Shown one piece after another: positions 10,301-22,490 of a stretch of 49,742 nucleotides of DNA (positions are counted from its first letter, which is position 1; every line of letters starts with the position of its first letter). Made by a program: the position numbers and the translations under genes. Origin of the DNA: Lenisia limosa (taxonomy: Eukaryota > Breviatea); the NCBI GenBank assembly GCA_001655205.1, contig LPNZ01002753.1, positions 1-49,742 on the forward strand, given 5' to 3'. The notes under the pieces were generated by a model that did no database searches, was not told the DNA's origin, and saw only the letters and a list, made by a program, of their open reading frames with translations.

Positions 10301-13300
10301 GGCAAGCATTGATTCCGTTCCATCCAATTTCTTCTCCAAAGCACTAATCTGAAACGTAAAAACATCTATTCTTCGAAAGGGATAAACTCATTGAAGAGTT
10401 TCCTTGATAGAATAATAATTAAAAGATTACCACTTCCACAAACCTTTTTGTCCTTTTCTTTCAGACTATCTCTGTTTTTGCGTATTGTGGCCTCCAAATT
10501 TCCCATAAGCTTCGACATTCGCTCACCTACGGAGGTAAGGAGAGTCAAAGCAAATTACGAAACAAGCTCCAAACATATTACTCTATCCCCTTAATTGTTT
10601 AGCGATAACTATCTCATGTTTTGACTAATTCCTCACCCCTCAGATCCCACCCCTCCCATGCAACCTTCAGCAAGCAGATCCCCATGCTTGGCTCTGAACT
10701 GCTCGGCCCTGCTCTCAGCGTCATTGTGTTTCAGCTCCAGCTGCTTCAGCTCCTTGTTCATCTCAGCGCGTGTTGTATCGTGAGCCTGCACTGGTTGGAT
10801 TTGCCCCAAAATAAACAGTAGGAGAGAAAACAAACGAAGAGTGCCATAAATCTTCACAAATGAAGCAGAATCACAAAAATGATCACAACCCATCCCGCCC
10901 CAACCCACGGCAACTGCCTGGCTGTATTTCGCTTCAGCGTCAGCAAGCCGGGCCGTAAACTCACTGGTCAGCGCCTCAGTCCCCGCCAAGCTACCACTTA
11001 AGTCCCCGAGACGTCTGGTTTGTGGTGACAAAGAAAAAAGTACATGATAGAATGCTGCAAGTTTGAAACAAAACAATAATATGAGAATACATACCCTTTC
11101 AGTTCGTCATTGGCGTTGTTGAGTCTTGCTGTCTCAAGAGAAAGGTGTTCAACCTGCCCTTCACGTGCATTTATCACCTCAGAATAGCGCAGGGCTTCAT
11201 CTGGTGTGTGAGCGAACAATATGCATTATATATATTTTTTTTGAAGAAACGGAAAACCACGAGTCAACAGCAACTCGACAGAATGTGAATAATTTGCGTT
11301 TTTGGATTTTATAATAATCCGTCACCATCACCTCCCCCCCCCCCCTTCCCACTGGTTTTCGCTTCAAGTTCTTGAGTCAACCTCTCTACAGCTTCTTCAA
11401 GCTGTGACAATCGTGACATTTCTGTATCCTAGTCGCATCAATACATAATTAACATGGAAACGACATTGGAGCGAAGTGATGTGGATATCACCATACAAAA
11501 ATAGTTTCGTTTTAACATCGTGCATAATAAATATCTATTAAATACCAAGCATACCTGACCCTTGGGTTCTGCAGCCCTCCCAACAAGGAGTTCTCCAGAG
11601 TGCATTGCCTGGAATATCAGTTTGCTTTTGTAAATGGTAGGAAATATTATATCATAAAGTCAGAACAAAAATCTTAGGAAAATAATGACTTTATGAAAGC
11701 AGCTTTTTGTTTGCTTGCGTATTCAGATTTGTCATGACGCTACAAACCCAAAATCTAGCATACCTCACTGCCAAACTCTTCTATCATTATTATCTCCTGT
11801 TCTTCCTCGAACTGTGGAGAACCCACTTCTTCTAGTTGGTCTTCGTCGTCGTCTTTCTGCTGTTCTTCTTCCACCTCCTCCATATCTTCAATCATTTCTT
11901 CAATCATTTCTTCTTTCTTGTCTTCAACTTCCTCCTCATTTTCAATTGGTGCTTCAGGAACTGCCTCATCTCCATGTTCAGCCTCCTTCAAATCTTCATG
12001 TTCAAAAGGTGCTTCTTTCACTGAGTCTTCTGTCTCACCTTTGCCTTCTTCTTCCGTAGCCCTTTCAGAGGTCTCTTCAAAGTGATCGCCATCAGAGGCA
12101 ACGCTGTTATCTTGTTCAACAGAGGGGTTTTTCCTTTCATTGGTCTTTTCCAGATCTTCCCTTTGCTCAATCACATCTTCTACCCACCCCTCATCCAAAT
12201 CAATCTCAATATCTTCATTTCCTTGCACAGCATCGACATCATCTTCAGGAACACTATAATCCCCAACATCTTCATCATCCTTCTCATCCGATACACATTC
12301 TTCTTCTTTCACATTGTCAACTTCTTCATCACGTGTAGACAAATACATACCTTTCGACTCCTTCTCAATTACTTCTGCTTCGCTTGTCTGATCGACATGA
12401 TGATCGTACTGAGCATCTTCATATGATTGTTCTCTGTCTTCCTCAATAGCCACTTGTTCCTCCTCGGCATCATATTCTTCTTTCTCCATCCCTTTCATTT
12501 CTTCTTCGACATCATCAACCTGTCTTCCTGAAATGTCCAATACACTCACATCTTCCCCCTCCCTTAGTACAAATGAGCTGTTCACTTCTTCTGAAAGCTC
12601 ATCAACTTGCATGGCTTGACTTGGGTCTTGACTGTCTTCTTCAACCATTTGGATATCCTGAGTTTCTGCTTCCTTTGACTTTTTCACCTCTTCTGATTCA
12701 ATTGCCGCTTTCCCAGGATCAATTGGCTCTTGAGCCTCAATTGGCTGGTCATCTGAACCGTATAAGTATATATCNNNNNNNNNNNNNNNNNNNNNNNNNN
12801 NNNNNNNNNNNNNNNNNNNNNNNNNNNNNNNNNNNNNNNNNNNNNNNNNNNNNNNNNNNNNNNNNNNNNNNNNNNATTCAATCATGACCGGGTGAACTTT
12901 TTAATAAAAACACATGTTTATTCTTTGAGGATACATGTCAAGTAAAAACATTATTGAAACAATTTCGACCATATCAGATACAGTTGTGCAGTTGCTATAC
13001 CATCACGCTAATAAGAGATATTGGATTATAATAGTATTAATGCACCAATCATTTGCCTTATAACTCTCCACACAAAGAGTTTTGGAAGACTCCCGTGAAA
13101 CGTTGTGCTTTTTAATACAACCATGCACCCCCCCCCTACCATCAGTGGTGCTGCTAGCCTGGGCGGGAGTGGATGGTGATGTTCTTGCTGCTTTCACGGG
13201 GGTCTTGAATTTGGACACGGAGAGGGAAAATTTGCTTTCTTCTTCGTTTTCAAATTGACTGAACCAGTCATCATCCCCTGCTGATCCTACTTGGTTAACA

Positions 13301-13690
13301 AGTAATGTGAAAAAAGAAACAACATAGTATTAACTTGCTTCAAACAAGAAGCGGTTTGTACCAAAAAACAATAGTAATAATAAGATAACAGCTACACCGT
13401 TTAACTGTACAAAAATACATAAAATGGTGAGTTTTTTTTTATTCATCCCACAACTCACAAATGACCGTTATTCGATTCAGACCAATACGGGGAATGAGGA
13501 TGATTAGGGCGAGAAAAACCAACATTCAATGTTATGAACCGAGGAGGATATGAACTTGCTGTAGAGACCTGTACCAACCTTTCGTCTTTCCCTGGGGAGA
13601 GGAGGCTGAGGTGCTGTCTTCCTTTAATGTCTCAGTTAAGCTTTTATCAAAGCTCTGCATTTTAGCAGAGAGCTTACTAAACCACGACAT
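7303..13690 (-). CDS. TMF1: TMF1-like golgin (coiled-coil Golgi tether)
   Basis: TMF1 is a golgin that tethers vesicles at the Golgi and binds Rab6 through its C-terminal coiled coil. The start at 13690 gives MSWFSKLSAKMQSFDKSLTE, like the MSWF start of animal TMF1. A 1-kb exon (about 11763-12774) is highly acidic (runs of E, D, EE and EEVEEE). Many short exons of uninterrupted heptad-type coiled coil follow, for example VEHLSLETARLNNANDELKG and ISALEKKLDGTESMLADKQK. The last exons encode NAGESELQRRLDATLILL then GEAEDQIEDLTLDISDLRDT and YKTQILTLMAEL. This matches the TMF C-terminal signature (E-EL-xDL-D-K-MYKTQI) and ends at a TGA at 7303-7305. The acidic middle is unusually long. Gaps lie at 8815-8973 and 12775-12875. 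Identification rests on the two termini. The coiled coil alone would not discriminate. Confidence 0.82.
8974..9046 (+). repeat. Intronic repeat family R, copy 3 (broken by gap)
   Basis: After the gap ending at 8973 the sequence CGACAACACACGAGGGTTGA, an AACAAAACAAACAAAGTCCA block and CAGTCGCTTCGTAAAGTGAA match copies 1 and 2. The left part is lost in the gap. It sits in an intron of the TMF1-like gene. Confidence 0.8.
9775..9848. repeat. 37-bp tandem duplication of a 3' splice site
   Basis: Two 37-bp copies (9775-9811 and 9812-9848) each hold CAATAAGCTTGGATGGTTAC plus AAACAAAATGGCC. On the minus strand each contains the acceptor CATCCAAG followed by CTTATTGAA. The proximal copy begins the TMF1-like exon reading LIEASQRADGEASRLG. 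Use of the distal copy would add 37 nt and break the frame. Confidence 0.8.
10022..10102. repeat. 22-bp tandem repeat, about 3.6 copies
   Basis: The unit CTACTCACCATTACAGGTCA followed by CC is repeated without spacers inside an intron of the TMF1-like gene. Copies are essentially identical, so it is a young minisatellite. Confidence 0.85.
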
Positions 13691-13980
13691 TGTCACAGAA
13701 CTGAATGCGAACTATGGGTGAACAGAACTCCAGGACTATTTTCCCTCTTTACTCTTCATGAAGTACTTCTATATTATAAAAATAACTTAATTACCTCATA
13801 AAGGTCTTTGTTTGCCTGGAATGGAAAAATGGAAACAATAAAAGAGGAAAGGTGGGAACTGGGGGACCGATAATCCTTAGCTAGTATTAAACCCTTGAAA
13901 TTGTTTTTGCCACAAAAGAGATAAGCCTGAGATTAGCAGCCAGCGCAGCAGCACACGCAGAGGAGAAGGAACCACTTGAA
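13691..13980. other. Divergent promoter region, TMF1-like / lectin
   Basis: A 290-bp spacer between the two start codons. It holds no coding exon. The region about 13930-13975 just upstream of the lectin start is GC-richer and may be its 5' UTR. Confidence 0.45.
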
Positions 13981-16091
13981 ATGAAAAATCTAAGTACTTT
14001 GGCTCTGGTCTTCCTGGTCACCTTTGCTTCCAGCTTTGTGATGGATAATACTGGAAAGGTGAGAAGGACCGAATTAAGAGAAAAAGAGTATTCCTTAGGT
14101 GGTGGTGGTGCTTCACAACTCTCATAATTGCTATATTATGACTTCTTTAGGTGGCCGAATTAACCGTTCAAAGTCTTGTTGCTGAAAATATTACTGCTTC
14201 CGTGATAAACAATGACCATGTTGGAGGGGGGTCGTATTTTCTCTTGAGTTGACATATATTATAACGAGCTCAATAAACATTGTTGTCTTGAAAAATTTAT
14301 ATTTCAAGCAATACATCTCACTGTCTGTAGATTGACCACCTCACGGCCGAAGTTGCAGCTCTCAACACAAGGTATGTGCGTTGTTTTACCATTTTAATAT
14401 GATATCTACTTTGGTTGCATACTGCATGCCGTTTAAGTGATTTACCAAGAGGTTCTGTTGTCTAAATGTTCATTGATTTCACCTCTATCCTTGATTAATT
14501 ACTTCTTTAGAGTGGCTGATCTTGAAGGTTTCCTTAATTCGAATATGACCACTTTCTTAGAAAACCTGAAACGCACCTATTCCTGTGAATAGTAGGGTGG
14601 AGTGCCAGCTTTGTCAATAATTGTCGTTATATTTAAATAGAATTTGGAAATGATACAATGAAGTAATAATATACATGACCGGGATAAGTCTTGACCGATT
14701 TTCCATGGGAAACATAGCAAATCGGTCAAGACTTCTCCTGGACAATGTATTATGGCGCCATATTCCTCACTATTAACAGCGCCGCATCCAGCGGCATGTG
14801 TTTGGAGGCCGTCTACAGTACGGTTAATTGGAACACTGCTGCAGCAGACTGTGCCACTCGCGATGTGGGGGGGGGGGGNNNNNNNNNNNNNNNNNNNNNN
14901 NNNNNNNNNNNNNNNNNNNNNNNNNNNNNNNNNNNNNNNNNNNNNNNNNNNNNNNNNNACGTCAAACATTATCTTACATATAGTATATATACATACTATA
15001 TGTATTTGTGCTACTTTTTCCCTGTCTCTCATGAACTGACTGTGTAGTCGCACCTCTTCATTCCACGGACATACGCAGATGTCGAGTATCTTATCAGCAC
15101 ATTTTCATTCACCAGCACGCAGGTGCATATCGGCATAAATGACTTAGAAACCGCGGTGAGAACGAGCGTTTTATTTTAACACAGGAACCCATATTCTTGA
15201 ATGCAAGACTGCATCTTGTATCTTATTTTCCCCCATCCATTGTTATCCCTTTAGAAAACCTGGAAGACTGTTGACGGGGACCTCTTTTGGGATGAAACAG
15301 CACGAACATTCTATGGCGATTTTGTCGGGAAAGGCATGTTGTATGCAGGGAAGGGAGCAACCTTAAAAGCTTGTATACACTCTCATTGGTCACGAATGGA
15401 AAGAATCCACGACTTTTTTTGAATTGATTGGACTGTGATGGATGGGATAACATGTCATAATCATCAATACCACACACATACTGACACATCTCCATTTATT
15501 CACTATTTCAGTTTTGGAACCGGGCGTCCTGATACTGTCACTCAGGTGGGGGGGGGGGNNNNNNNNNNNNNNNNNNNNNNNNNNNNNNNNNNNNNNNNNN
15601 NNNNNNNNNNNNNNNNNNNNTTACCATCTAGCATTGTGGTACGCTTGTTCTAGATGATAAAGGGTTCAACGACTTCCCCTGCGACAGCCTGCCGTGAGGG
15701 GGGGTAAGGCATATGATATACAGATTGACATAGGATGATTAGGTAGCTAAATGTGTGTCGTCTGTCTTTCCCATCACATGTGTATGACGTTGGGTGTTTC
15801 TCACATTTCAGCAACAACAACTACGTTTGCGAGGCGAACTCGTTGGTATAAGCCTTCTATTCCGCATTTGTTATGTATTTATATTTAAATAATTGTCCTG
15901 ATCCCAACTTCTCTAAATAGGATTTCCTGAAACGCAACTTTACATTATTTTCCATCAACATTTTCACCATACCAATGACCATAAAACCTCAAGTCAAATA
16001 CAAATACAATTCTACAACAGAGCTTGCGTCTACAATACGTGAGACGATTTCCACTGAAATGAGTTTTTCAACAGACCAGCTTCATACCTAA
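13981..16091 (+). CDS. Secreted coiled-coil plus C-type lectin-domain protein
   Basis: Probable secreted carbohydrate-binding protein. Exons: 13981-14058, 14151-14219, 14331-14371, 14511-14584, 14731-14864, 15048-15155, 15255-15340, 15512-15545, 15632-15693, 15812-15845 and 15921-16091. All phases match. The N-terminus is a signal peptide (MKNLSTLALVFLVTFASSFV). Residues 27-85 or so form short heptads with N-glycosylation sites (ENITAS, SNMTTF). The lectin domain follows with its expected landmarks: NWNTAAADCATR, SHLFIPRTYADVEYL, VHIGIND, a GRPDT in the place of the usual xPD/EPN loop, HCGTLVL, FNDFPCD in place of WND, and NNNYVCEA. The six cysteines are consistent with CTLD disulfides. Gaps at 14879-14958 and 15559-15620 fall inside introns, so the coding sequence appears complete. 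Intron 14585-14730 is odd. If it is retained, translation stops at 14588-14590 and the lectin domain is lost. The region could instead be two genes, but the phase match and lack of a second signal peptide favour one. Confidence 0.82.
14686..14734. repeat. 16-bp perfect inverted repeat at a 3' splice site
   Basis: AAGTCTTGACCGATTT (14686-14701) and AAATCGGTCAAGACTT (14719-14734) are exact reverse complements with a 17-nt loop. The right arm spans the acceptor AG at 14729-14730 and the first 4 nt of the lectin exon, so folding of the pre-mRNA would bury the 3' splice site. Confidence 0.88.
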
Positions 16092-16117
16092 ACGCCAGAA
16101 TACAGAAAGCAAAAGGA

Positions 16118-19100
16118 TCACGGGCTGAAATCAGACTCCAAGTCAAAGTCGGATGTCACACTGTCGTCTGAGAACTCCGAGAACGATACTGATGCTACGG
16201 GGGGNNNNNNNNNNNNNNNNNNNNNNNNNNNNNNNNNNNNNNNNNNNNNNNNNNNNNNNNNNCTCCCCCACCCAGCCTTCAACTACATATTCCCTCCAGG
16301 AAATGAGAAATACTCGAAGATCCACCCTCCTCCAAAGCCCAACAACCACGCCTCACCGTCAGTTGCCGCGTCGGAGGCGTCACTACTGTCTGAATCGGAT
16401 TCGACGTAGTCGACTTCATCCTCCAAAAAGTCCTGGGGCGGTGAAGGGAATTCACAGCGTTTTGTCCAATGAGACCCCCAAAAACCTGTTCCTTTTGCTG
16501 ATTCGCGAAGTTGATCCAGCTCTGGGGGTCCTCACGGCCCGGGTTGGCGCCACGCCCGCCTGGTACCAGGGCCCTGGGGGGCATGCTGGCTCCAAGTGTC
16601 TTCTTTTTAACATCCTCTGGGGTCAGAGGGAAACAAAATTATCTAATACAGAGTACAAAAGGCGGTAAGGTGGACAATATCATCCTCAGGTCTGCGGCTC
16701 TGTGAATGAACCAGCCTACATTCCCAAGTTTATCGCAAAGTTTCCTAGCAAGAACACCGTAGTGAACTAATCCTACAGCGTCAAACAAACATATGAAATC
16801 ACATTAAGAAAAACATATCTGTACTTTGAGGAATTTGTTCAAAGACATGATAAATCATCTCATCGACTTCGAATACCTAGTAATATGCTTACCCAGAGAC
16901 TCAAGCGATGCTGCTAAAAGCGGCCCCGTGACTGTTGTTTGGCCTTAAGGCATCAGAAATTTAATCAAACTGTTCATCAGGATTTCAACCTGCTCTATCC
17001 AATCAAATTGAAAACAAAGCAATCTATTGAATCTTTACCACAGTATTCACCCCACCCGACATAGCACGACCTGCTTACCATTCTGGCCGTTAGCGAGTTC
17101 GACCGCCGTGTCCATAAGGACGTGACCAAACTCCACGCCTATGAGCCCTAAAAGCAGACCAGTTTCCTGGGGGGGGGGGGGAANNNNNNNNNNNNNNNNN
17201 NNNNNNNNNNNNNNNNNNNNNNNNNNNNNNNNNNNNNNNNNNNNNNNNNNNNNNNNNNAAATAGAGACTGGGAGGTGGAGGGTTGCTGGTAAGGTTCCAA
17301 ACAAACCCTGGACATTTTAATTCGACAATCGGGTGGCAGGAACTTCTTAAAGATCTTTCGGATCTTGGTTTGAGGAATATACTCCTGAAGGGGTGTAAAG
17401 AAGGACAACAGATTCATATGATGCCAAAGAATAAAACCAACCAAGTTAATGTGATTAAATAATACACTGAAATAAGAAGCCTGGAAGGAATAAAAGAAAC
17501 AATCACCATATGCTTGAGAAGCTTTAAATAATAAAACATATAGAGCCCTCTAACCAGTAGTGGAGGAGCTTTCTGTCCTTTCCTAATTTTAGTACGTGGT
17601 TTGATCGGTTTCGGCAGAGGTGCTGTTGAGGGCGTATTCAATGGGGTCTGAATGGGTGAACACAAAATAGGAACATGATATAGCACAAATGCTAAGAACA
17701 ATCGGAGGAGAGCGGAATCTGCAAAATCAAACCCCTGTCCCTCAACAACAAAACAAGAAATAAGATGAGATTACACAAAAGAGAAAAGTACACGGAAGCC
17801 ATCTCCATCTCCTGATAGTAGGCCAGCCAACACATCTTTCCTGACAAAATACCATACCATTCTATGCGGAGTTGTAGCATGCGGCCCCATGGGTTCCACT
17901 GTCGACAAAGGAGTTCCCATGTTGGTGACTAAACATGTTAATGGAGAACATGTTATGAAACTGTACTGGAAAGATATTTGATGTAAACAGGAAAACCAAG
18001 CTGTAAGAAGCTATTCACGCAATAATTGACTTACAATATAAATTTCAGAAAGCAACAGACCCATTGAGGGTGAGCCGTACCTGAGGGAGGTCTAACGGTC
18101 TTCTGCGGCGGCCGCATTTGGGCTTCAAAAGGGTTCGCCTGTGGGGGTGAAAGAGAAACTTATCATGTGAAACGATAATCCATGAGATAAAGAAAACAAC
18201 CAAAATATAAATTCAAATCAATTCAAATCAATCAAAAGAAGGAGGTTTCAATCCCCAACCTTTGTAAGCCTTTGTGGGCGTTTTTCAACACTTTGTTGTC
18301 GGGACAATGGGGTGACTAAGATGTTAAAGTCGTTGATGGTGCATGGGTATCAAAACCGCCAAAGGCTCCAACAACAAACACACAAGACATGATAGATTAG
18401 AGAATGATGTGATTTCTAATCACAGGATAGTTTTCCACAAGATACTTCCTGTAAAACACCATGTGGGAAGCGGAAAAGTTTCAACACAGAAAACTATTCC
18501 AAAGAGACCAAAACCAATATCAAATGATTACAAAGGAAGAGACACAAATACGAGAAGCCATAATATTACCTGCCGGGGAGACTTGTGTCAAAATGTCAAG
18601 CGGCATGACCTCTCCTGGTTCAACTAGACTGTGAATTGAGAGGATAGTTGAACATGAGATAATGTTTAACCTTTATAGAAATGAAAATCATTCTTTAAAA
18701 GAATTAAGAGGAAACTGATATTTTCCATTCCAAATTTTATGTTATGTCCACACTGCCCACCTGATGTGTTCTGAAGCGGCGTGCCGGCACCGGGGGTTCT
18801 TGGCGTTCGGGGTTCGCTGTTCAGGGGCGATTGCTGGCTCATATGGGGGGACTGGCAAAGAAAATTGTGTGAGAGAGTACAGAAGGGGGCTGTTGCGGAT
18901 ATTCTGCTGATAAAACAATGGTAGATAGGACGCAATGATAAATTCCAACCCACTCACCTGCAACATTGGTGACCGCGAGGGTGAAACAAAGTCTCGGGCG
19001 GATTTTGCAGGGGAAGTAAATCCTAAGATGAATCAATATATTTTTGACAGGATAACATGTAATCAATTTTGGAAGGATGTAACGGGACCCTTTTGTTGTA

Positions 19101-22068
19101 AATATTCACCTGGTGTTGAGAGAGCTCGTTTTGTCGGCGTATTTGGAATGGCACTAGTCTGTTTACGGGGGGTAACGGCCTGGAAAGATAAGCCAAATGA
19201 ATAGCACTGCAAGTTGCCGTGGAATTGTGTGAAAAAAAGAGTAACAGTAAGAGTAATATAATCTGACAAGTGAACCCCTAAATCAAATTTCAGCTCTACT
19301 CAAAACTCTGCAATAAGTTATTGATGCTGCTAACAGAGGATAACAATTAAAGAGTGATATATATCATAGTATATGAGACATATTGCACCAATAATACTAC
19401 ACTGAAATGACGGACGAACCTGGACAGAACTTCGGGGTGCTGATAACCTGGGGGTGGCATTCGGGGTACCTAAGTTGTCAACTACCCAAAAATGAATATC
19501 ATATAGCAATATCATATATTACAGTATAATATATCATATACTATAATATGTATATACTATATATATATGTGTAGCTTTCGTCAATTTTTATAACCTGAGA
19601 AAAGCAGAGAAGTGAACACTGTATATTATATCATATACTAATATAATATATAGTACATAATCTTGAAAGTATCAAGGTAAGCATTGTATATACTATACAA
19701 ACCTTGGAGGCTTGGAACGTTTGGTGTCACACTAGTCTCCCCCTGCATGTTGGGTGTGATTCGACCTGGCGTTCGTTGTTGCGGCCTTGGTGGGTGGTTC
19801 AGGGCAGGTGAAGGGTTATCTAGCGCCTAAAACAATTAAAGCAGTTACCAAAACTATACTTAATCAATAAGTTAGCCCTACTGTCAGTCGATTTGGAGTG
19901 ACAGGAAATTGCTGGATGTTGGGGCTCAAACCAGGGGTCATCATCGGGGTGTTCTGAAGGTTTCCTGTGGCATCAAGAAGACACATTGGGGGTGATATTT
20001 CAAACCTATTACATATCATATCATATTATGATATCAAACAAGAAAACACAACTACCATTGTGTGACACATACGAATGGAGACTTACCATGGATATTAGGT
20101 GTACTCATGAGATTGGGGGCGTGACTGCCAGTAGGTTCGAAGTTCTGTGAAAATCAATACAAGAATATTCTCAATAAGCAAGGATATATGAAACGTGTGC
20201 ATGAACCCAGTTCAACTACTGCCAATGCTAACATCAGTTTTTCTTTCAGCCGTGGGGTTTACAACAACAATGAAGAGTTTTCACATAAACAATGTGCTTT
20301 TAGTATATAAGATATGATATGATATTTACATCACATCTTATATGCATATTATATGTAATATCAATGATATATGATAGTACATGTACGTTATATAGAATGA
20401 TAAGCTGTTTGTGGGTAACTACTATGTTCTATGCATATAAAATGTTAGGTGAGTATCTTAAATATATTCATCTCCAAGACTAGTGCGCCTACCGTTGCTG
20501 AAGGCGTGTTAGGATATGGGCTGTTCAGGGTGTCCTGCAGAGACCATCGCTCGGCTGACTACTTGGTTACGTTGCTATGACCATTTCTGTTATGGTTCGT
20601 TCACATAACCGTAAAGTGCTGAAAAGTAGTAATACCCCCCCCCCNNNNNNNNNNNNNNNNNNNNNNNNNNNNNNNNNNNNNNNNNNNNNNNNNNNNNNNN
20701 NNNNNNNNNNNNNNNNNNNNNNNNNNNNNNNNNNNNNNNNNNNNNNNNNNNNNNNNNNNNNNNNNNGGGGCTGTTTATGCCTACAAGTCAGATTTTAATG
20801 TGGAGATAACATGTCAATACTATCCTATGTACATATCATATAGTATATAGTAGCTAGTATATATATGCATAGCTATATATATTATATATCATATAACATA
20901 TTATAATAATATGAAACAGGGTATACTATATCATATGTATTATATATTATATAATATCTGATCGAAGCCATATCATACCAGGGATGTGGAAAGGGCTTCC
21001 TTGCGGTGATTCCATTGGAACTTGATGCACCTAAAATGATCACACAACAGGTCTTACAGTATATTTGATACAATTCCCCATAATACTGCAGTCAGTTGGC
21101 ATAATCAATCAAAATTATGCACGGTCAACAATAAGGCTAATTTTACTTCAGTCCAAGTAAAATGAATCCCTTCAAACTTGGGTAAGATTCGAGAAATTAG
21201 GCAGCATTGGAGTCCACTCCTAAAAATGTTAATATATGTATAATATATTGATTATGTATATAATATACTATATTACACAAAGAGATGGTCATCCAAGGTT
21301 ATGTTCATTGACTACAGTGGGTTTACAGCCTGTGTTGACAAATCTTTCAATTTGTTTCACGGTTGATTCCATGAAAGATACTGATTGGCTTCACTTCGTT
21401 CAAAAGGTCATGATCAAGCCAAGTTCTGTAATTCTCTTTCATTGGGCAAAAACCCATGTACTATTTCAAAATAGCTGCTTCGAAAATAGTACAACAAAAC
21501 ACTCACTAACGTTAGGCGACGGGATAGAGGGGACAGCTGACGGGGTGCCAAATATATTTGGTCTGGATACATGAAAACAATTCTTGATTCCCATTCATCC
21601 GTTTCTACTTCCCCCATACGTATCGGGTTTGAGCGCAGAGAGATAGTTGTAACTTTCGAGATCGTCCTATATTCGGTTAGGTTCTTTTCAATAAGAGACA
21701 TGGTCACAGACCCAGTTAACCCATGCTTACTCCTTCCCTCGGAAACTGAAGATTTGGAGACGGGAAAGGCACACCCTCGGGTGGGGACGCTGACAAATGG
21801 GGTGTGGAACCGTCATTGCCAAAATTGAAGAACTCATCCCTGCAAAACATAAAGATAAAAGACTGATATTGCTACAATAGAATGCCACCGATGTAATTCA
21901 TCTTTAAAAGTTATTTTCAATGTCAATACACAATCCGCTTCCCACCATTTATCCTGTTCATTGTCACCACCAAGTGCCCTGAGATGTTATAATAGTAACG
22001 TAAAGGAGGTGAAAGAGGAAGCGAAATAGAAGAAAGAAAATTTTGCCTACTCACCTAATTAACACCAT
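16118..22068 (-). CDS. Thr-Pro/Ser-Pro-rich protein with possible histone-fold domain
   Basis: I do not recognise this gene securely. The start at 22068 (MVLIR, exon 22055-22068) splices in phase to 21839 (DEFFNFGNDGSTPHLSASPP). Then follow many short exons rich in TP, SP and TPN motifs, for example NTPMMTPGLSPNIQQFPVTP, QSPLNSEPRTPRTPGAGTPL and TPLNTPSTAPLPKP. Near the C-terminus come EYIPQTKIRKIFKKFLPPDC, a gap (17184-17258), GLIGVEFGHVLMDTAVELAN, TTVTGPLLAASLESLG and VHYGVLARKLCDKL. The helix-loop-helix-loop-helix layout resembles a histone fold, perhaps TAF11-like or CENP-T-like. A linker (PEDVKKKTLGASMPPRALVP) and an acidic tail (DFLEDEVDYVESDSDSSDA, ending DFDLESDFSP) close the protein. 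A disordered TP-rich tail before a histone fold fits CENP-T. The acidic C-terminal tail does not. Introns contain AT microsatellites. Confidence 0.5.
19489..21275. repeat. AT-rich microsatellite-like intronic tracts
   Basis: Clusters of imperfect ATAT/ATCATAT repeats at about 19489-19700, 20300-20400, 20815-20965 and 21225-21275, all in introns of the TP-rich gene. Motifs such as TATCATAT and ATATATAG recur. They are simple-sequence in character with no ORF. Confidence 0.7.
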
Positions 22069-22490
22069 CGCATCAATAAATCAAAAAAGAAAATAGTACT
22101 GGGAAAAGAAGCAAATTTGAATCACATAATCACATTGCCATCCTCACTGATCTGACATTCTTGAAGGAAAGGTGAGTACTGGAATAAGTCGATACTTCTA
22201 TGCTGTTTTAATAGATTTCTTCTTCATCATCATTACTGATTCCTTCCCTTCTCCAAGCACAAAAAAAAACCATTATGGACAACAAATGTGTCGTTTTCGG
22301 ATCAGTTCTTCTTAAAACTAATTTAAAAAGTAAAAAGGGAAGATGTGGTTTGACAAATTAAGGTTAGAGGGAAAGAGAGAGAGAGAGAGAGAGAGGCAAG
22401 AAAAGGTAGTCTTCGCGGCCGTAAATTGCTGCTGTATTCAATTTTTGAAATCCACTGATTTCTCTTTTAAACACGAGTTACTGTCTCAAA
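22069..22490. other. Divergent intergenic region
   Basis: A 422-bp spacer between divergent start codons. It includes a GA microsatellite at about 22372-22396 (AGAGAG repeats) about 95 bp before the DUF445 start. No coding exon is evident. Confidence 0.5.

Noticed and set aside
11836-12426. Hydrophobic plus-strand ORFs opposite the TMF1-like acidic exon
   Set aside because: They are the complement of GAA/GAT-rich codons, which read as Phe/Leu/Ile on the other strand. The minus frame carries the conserved gene.
14686-14734. Precursor microRNA
   Set aside because: A 16-bp stem with a 17-nt loop is too short for a typical precursor, and the position at a splice acceptor is a better explanation.
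19489-21275. Replication origin or centromeric AT array
   Set aside because: The AT tracts are short, imperfect and confined to introns of one gene. They look like ordinary microsatellites.
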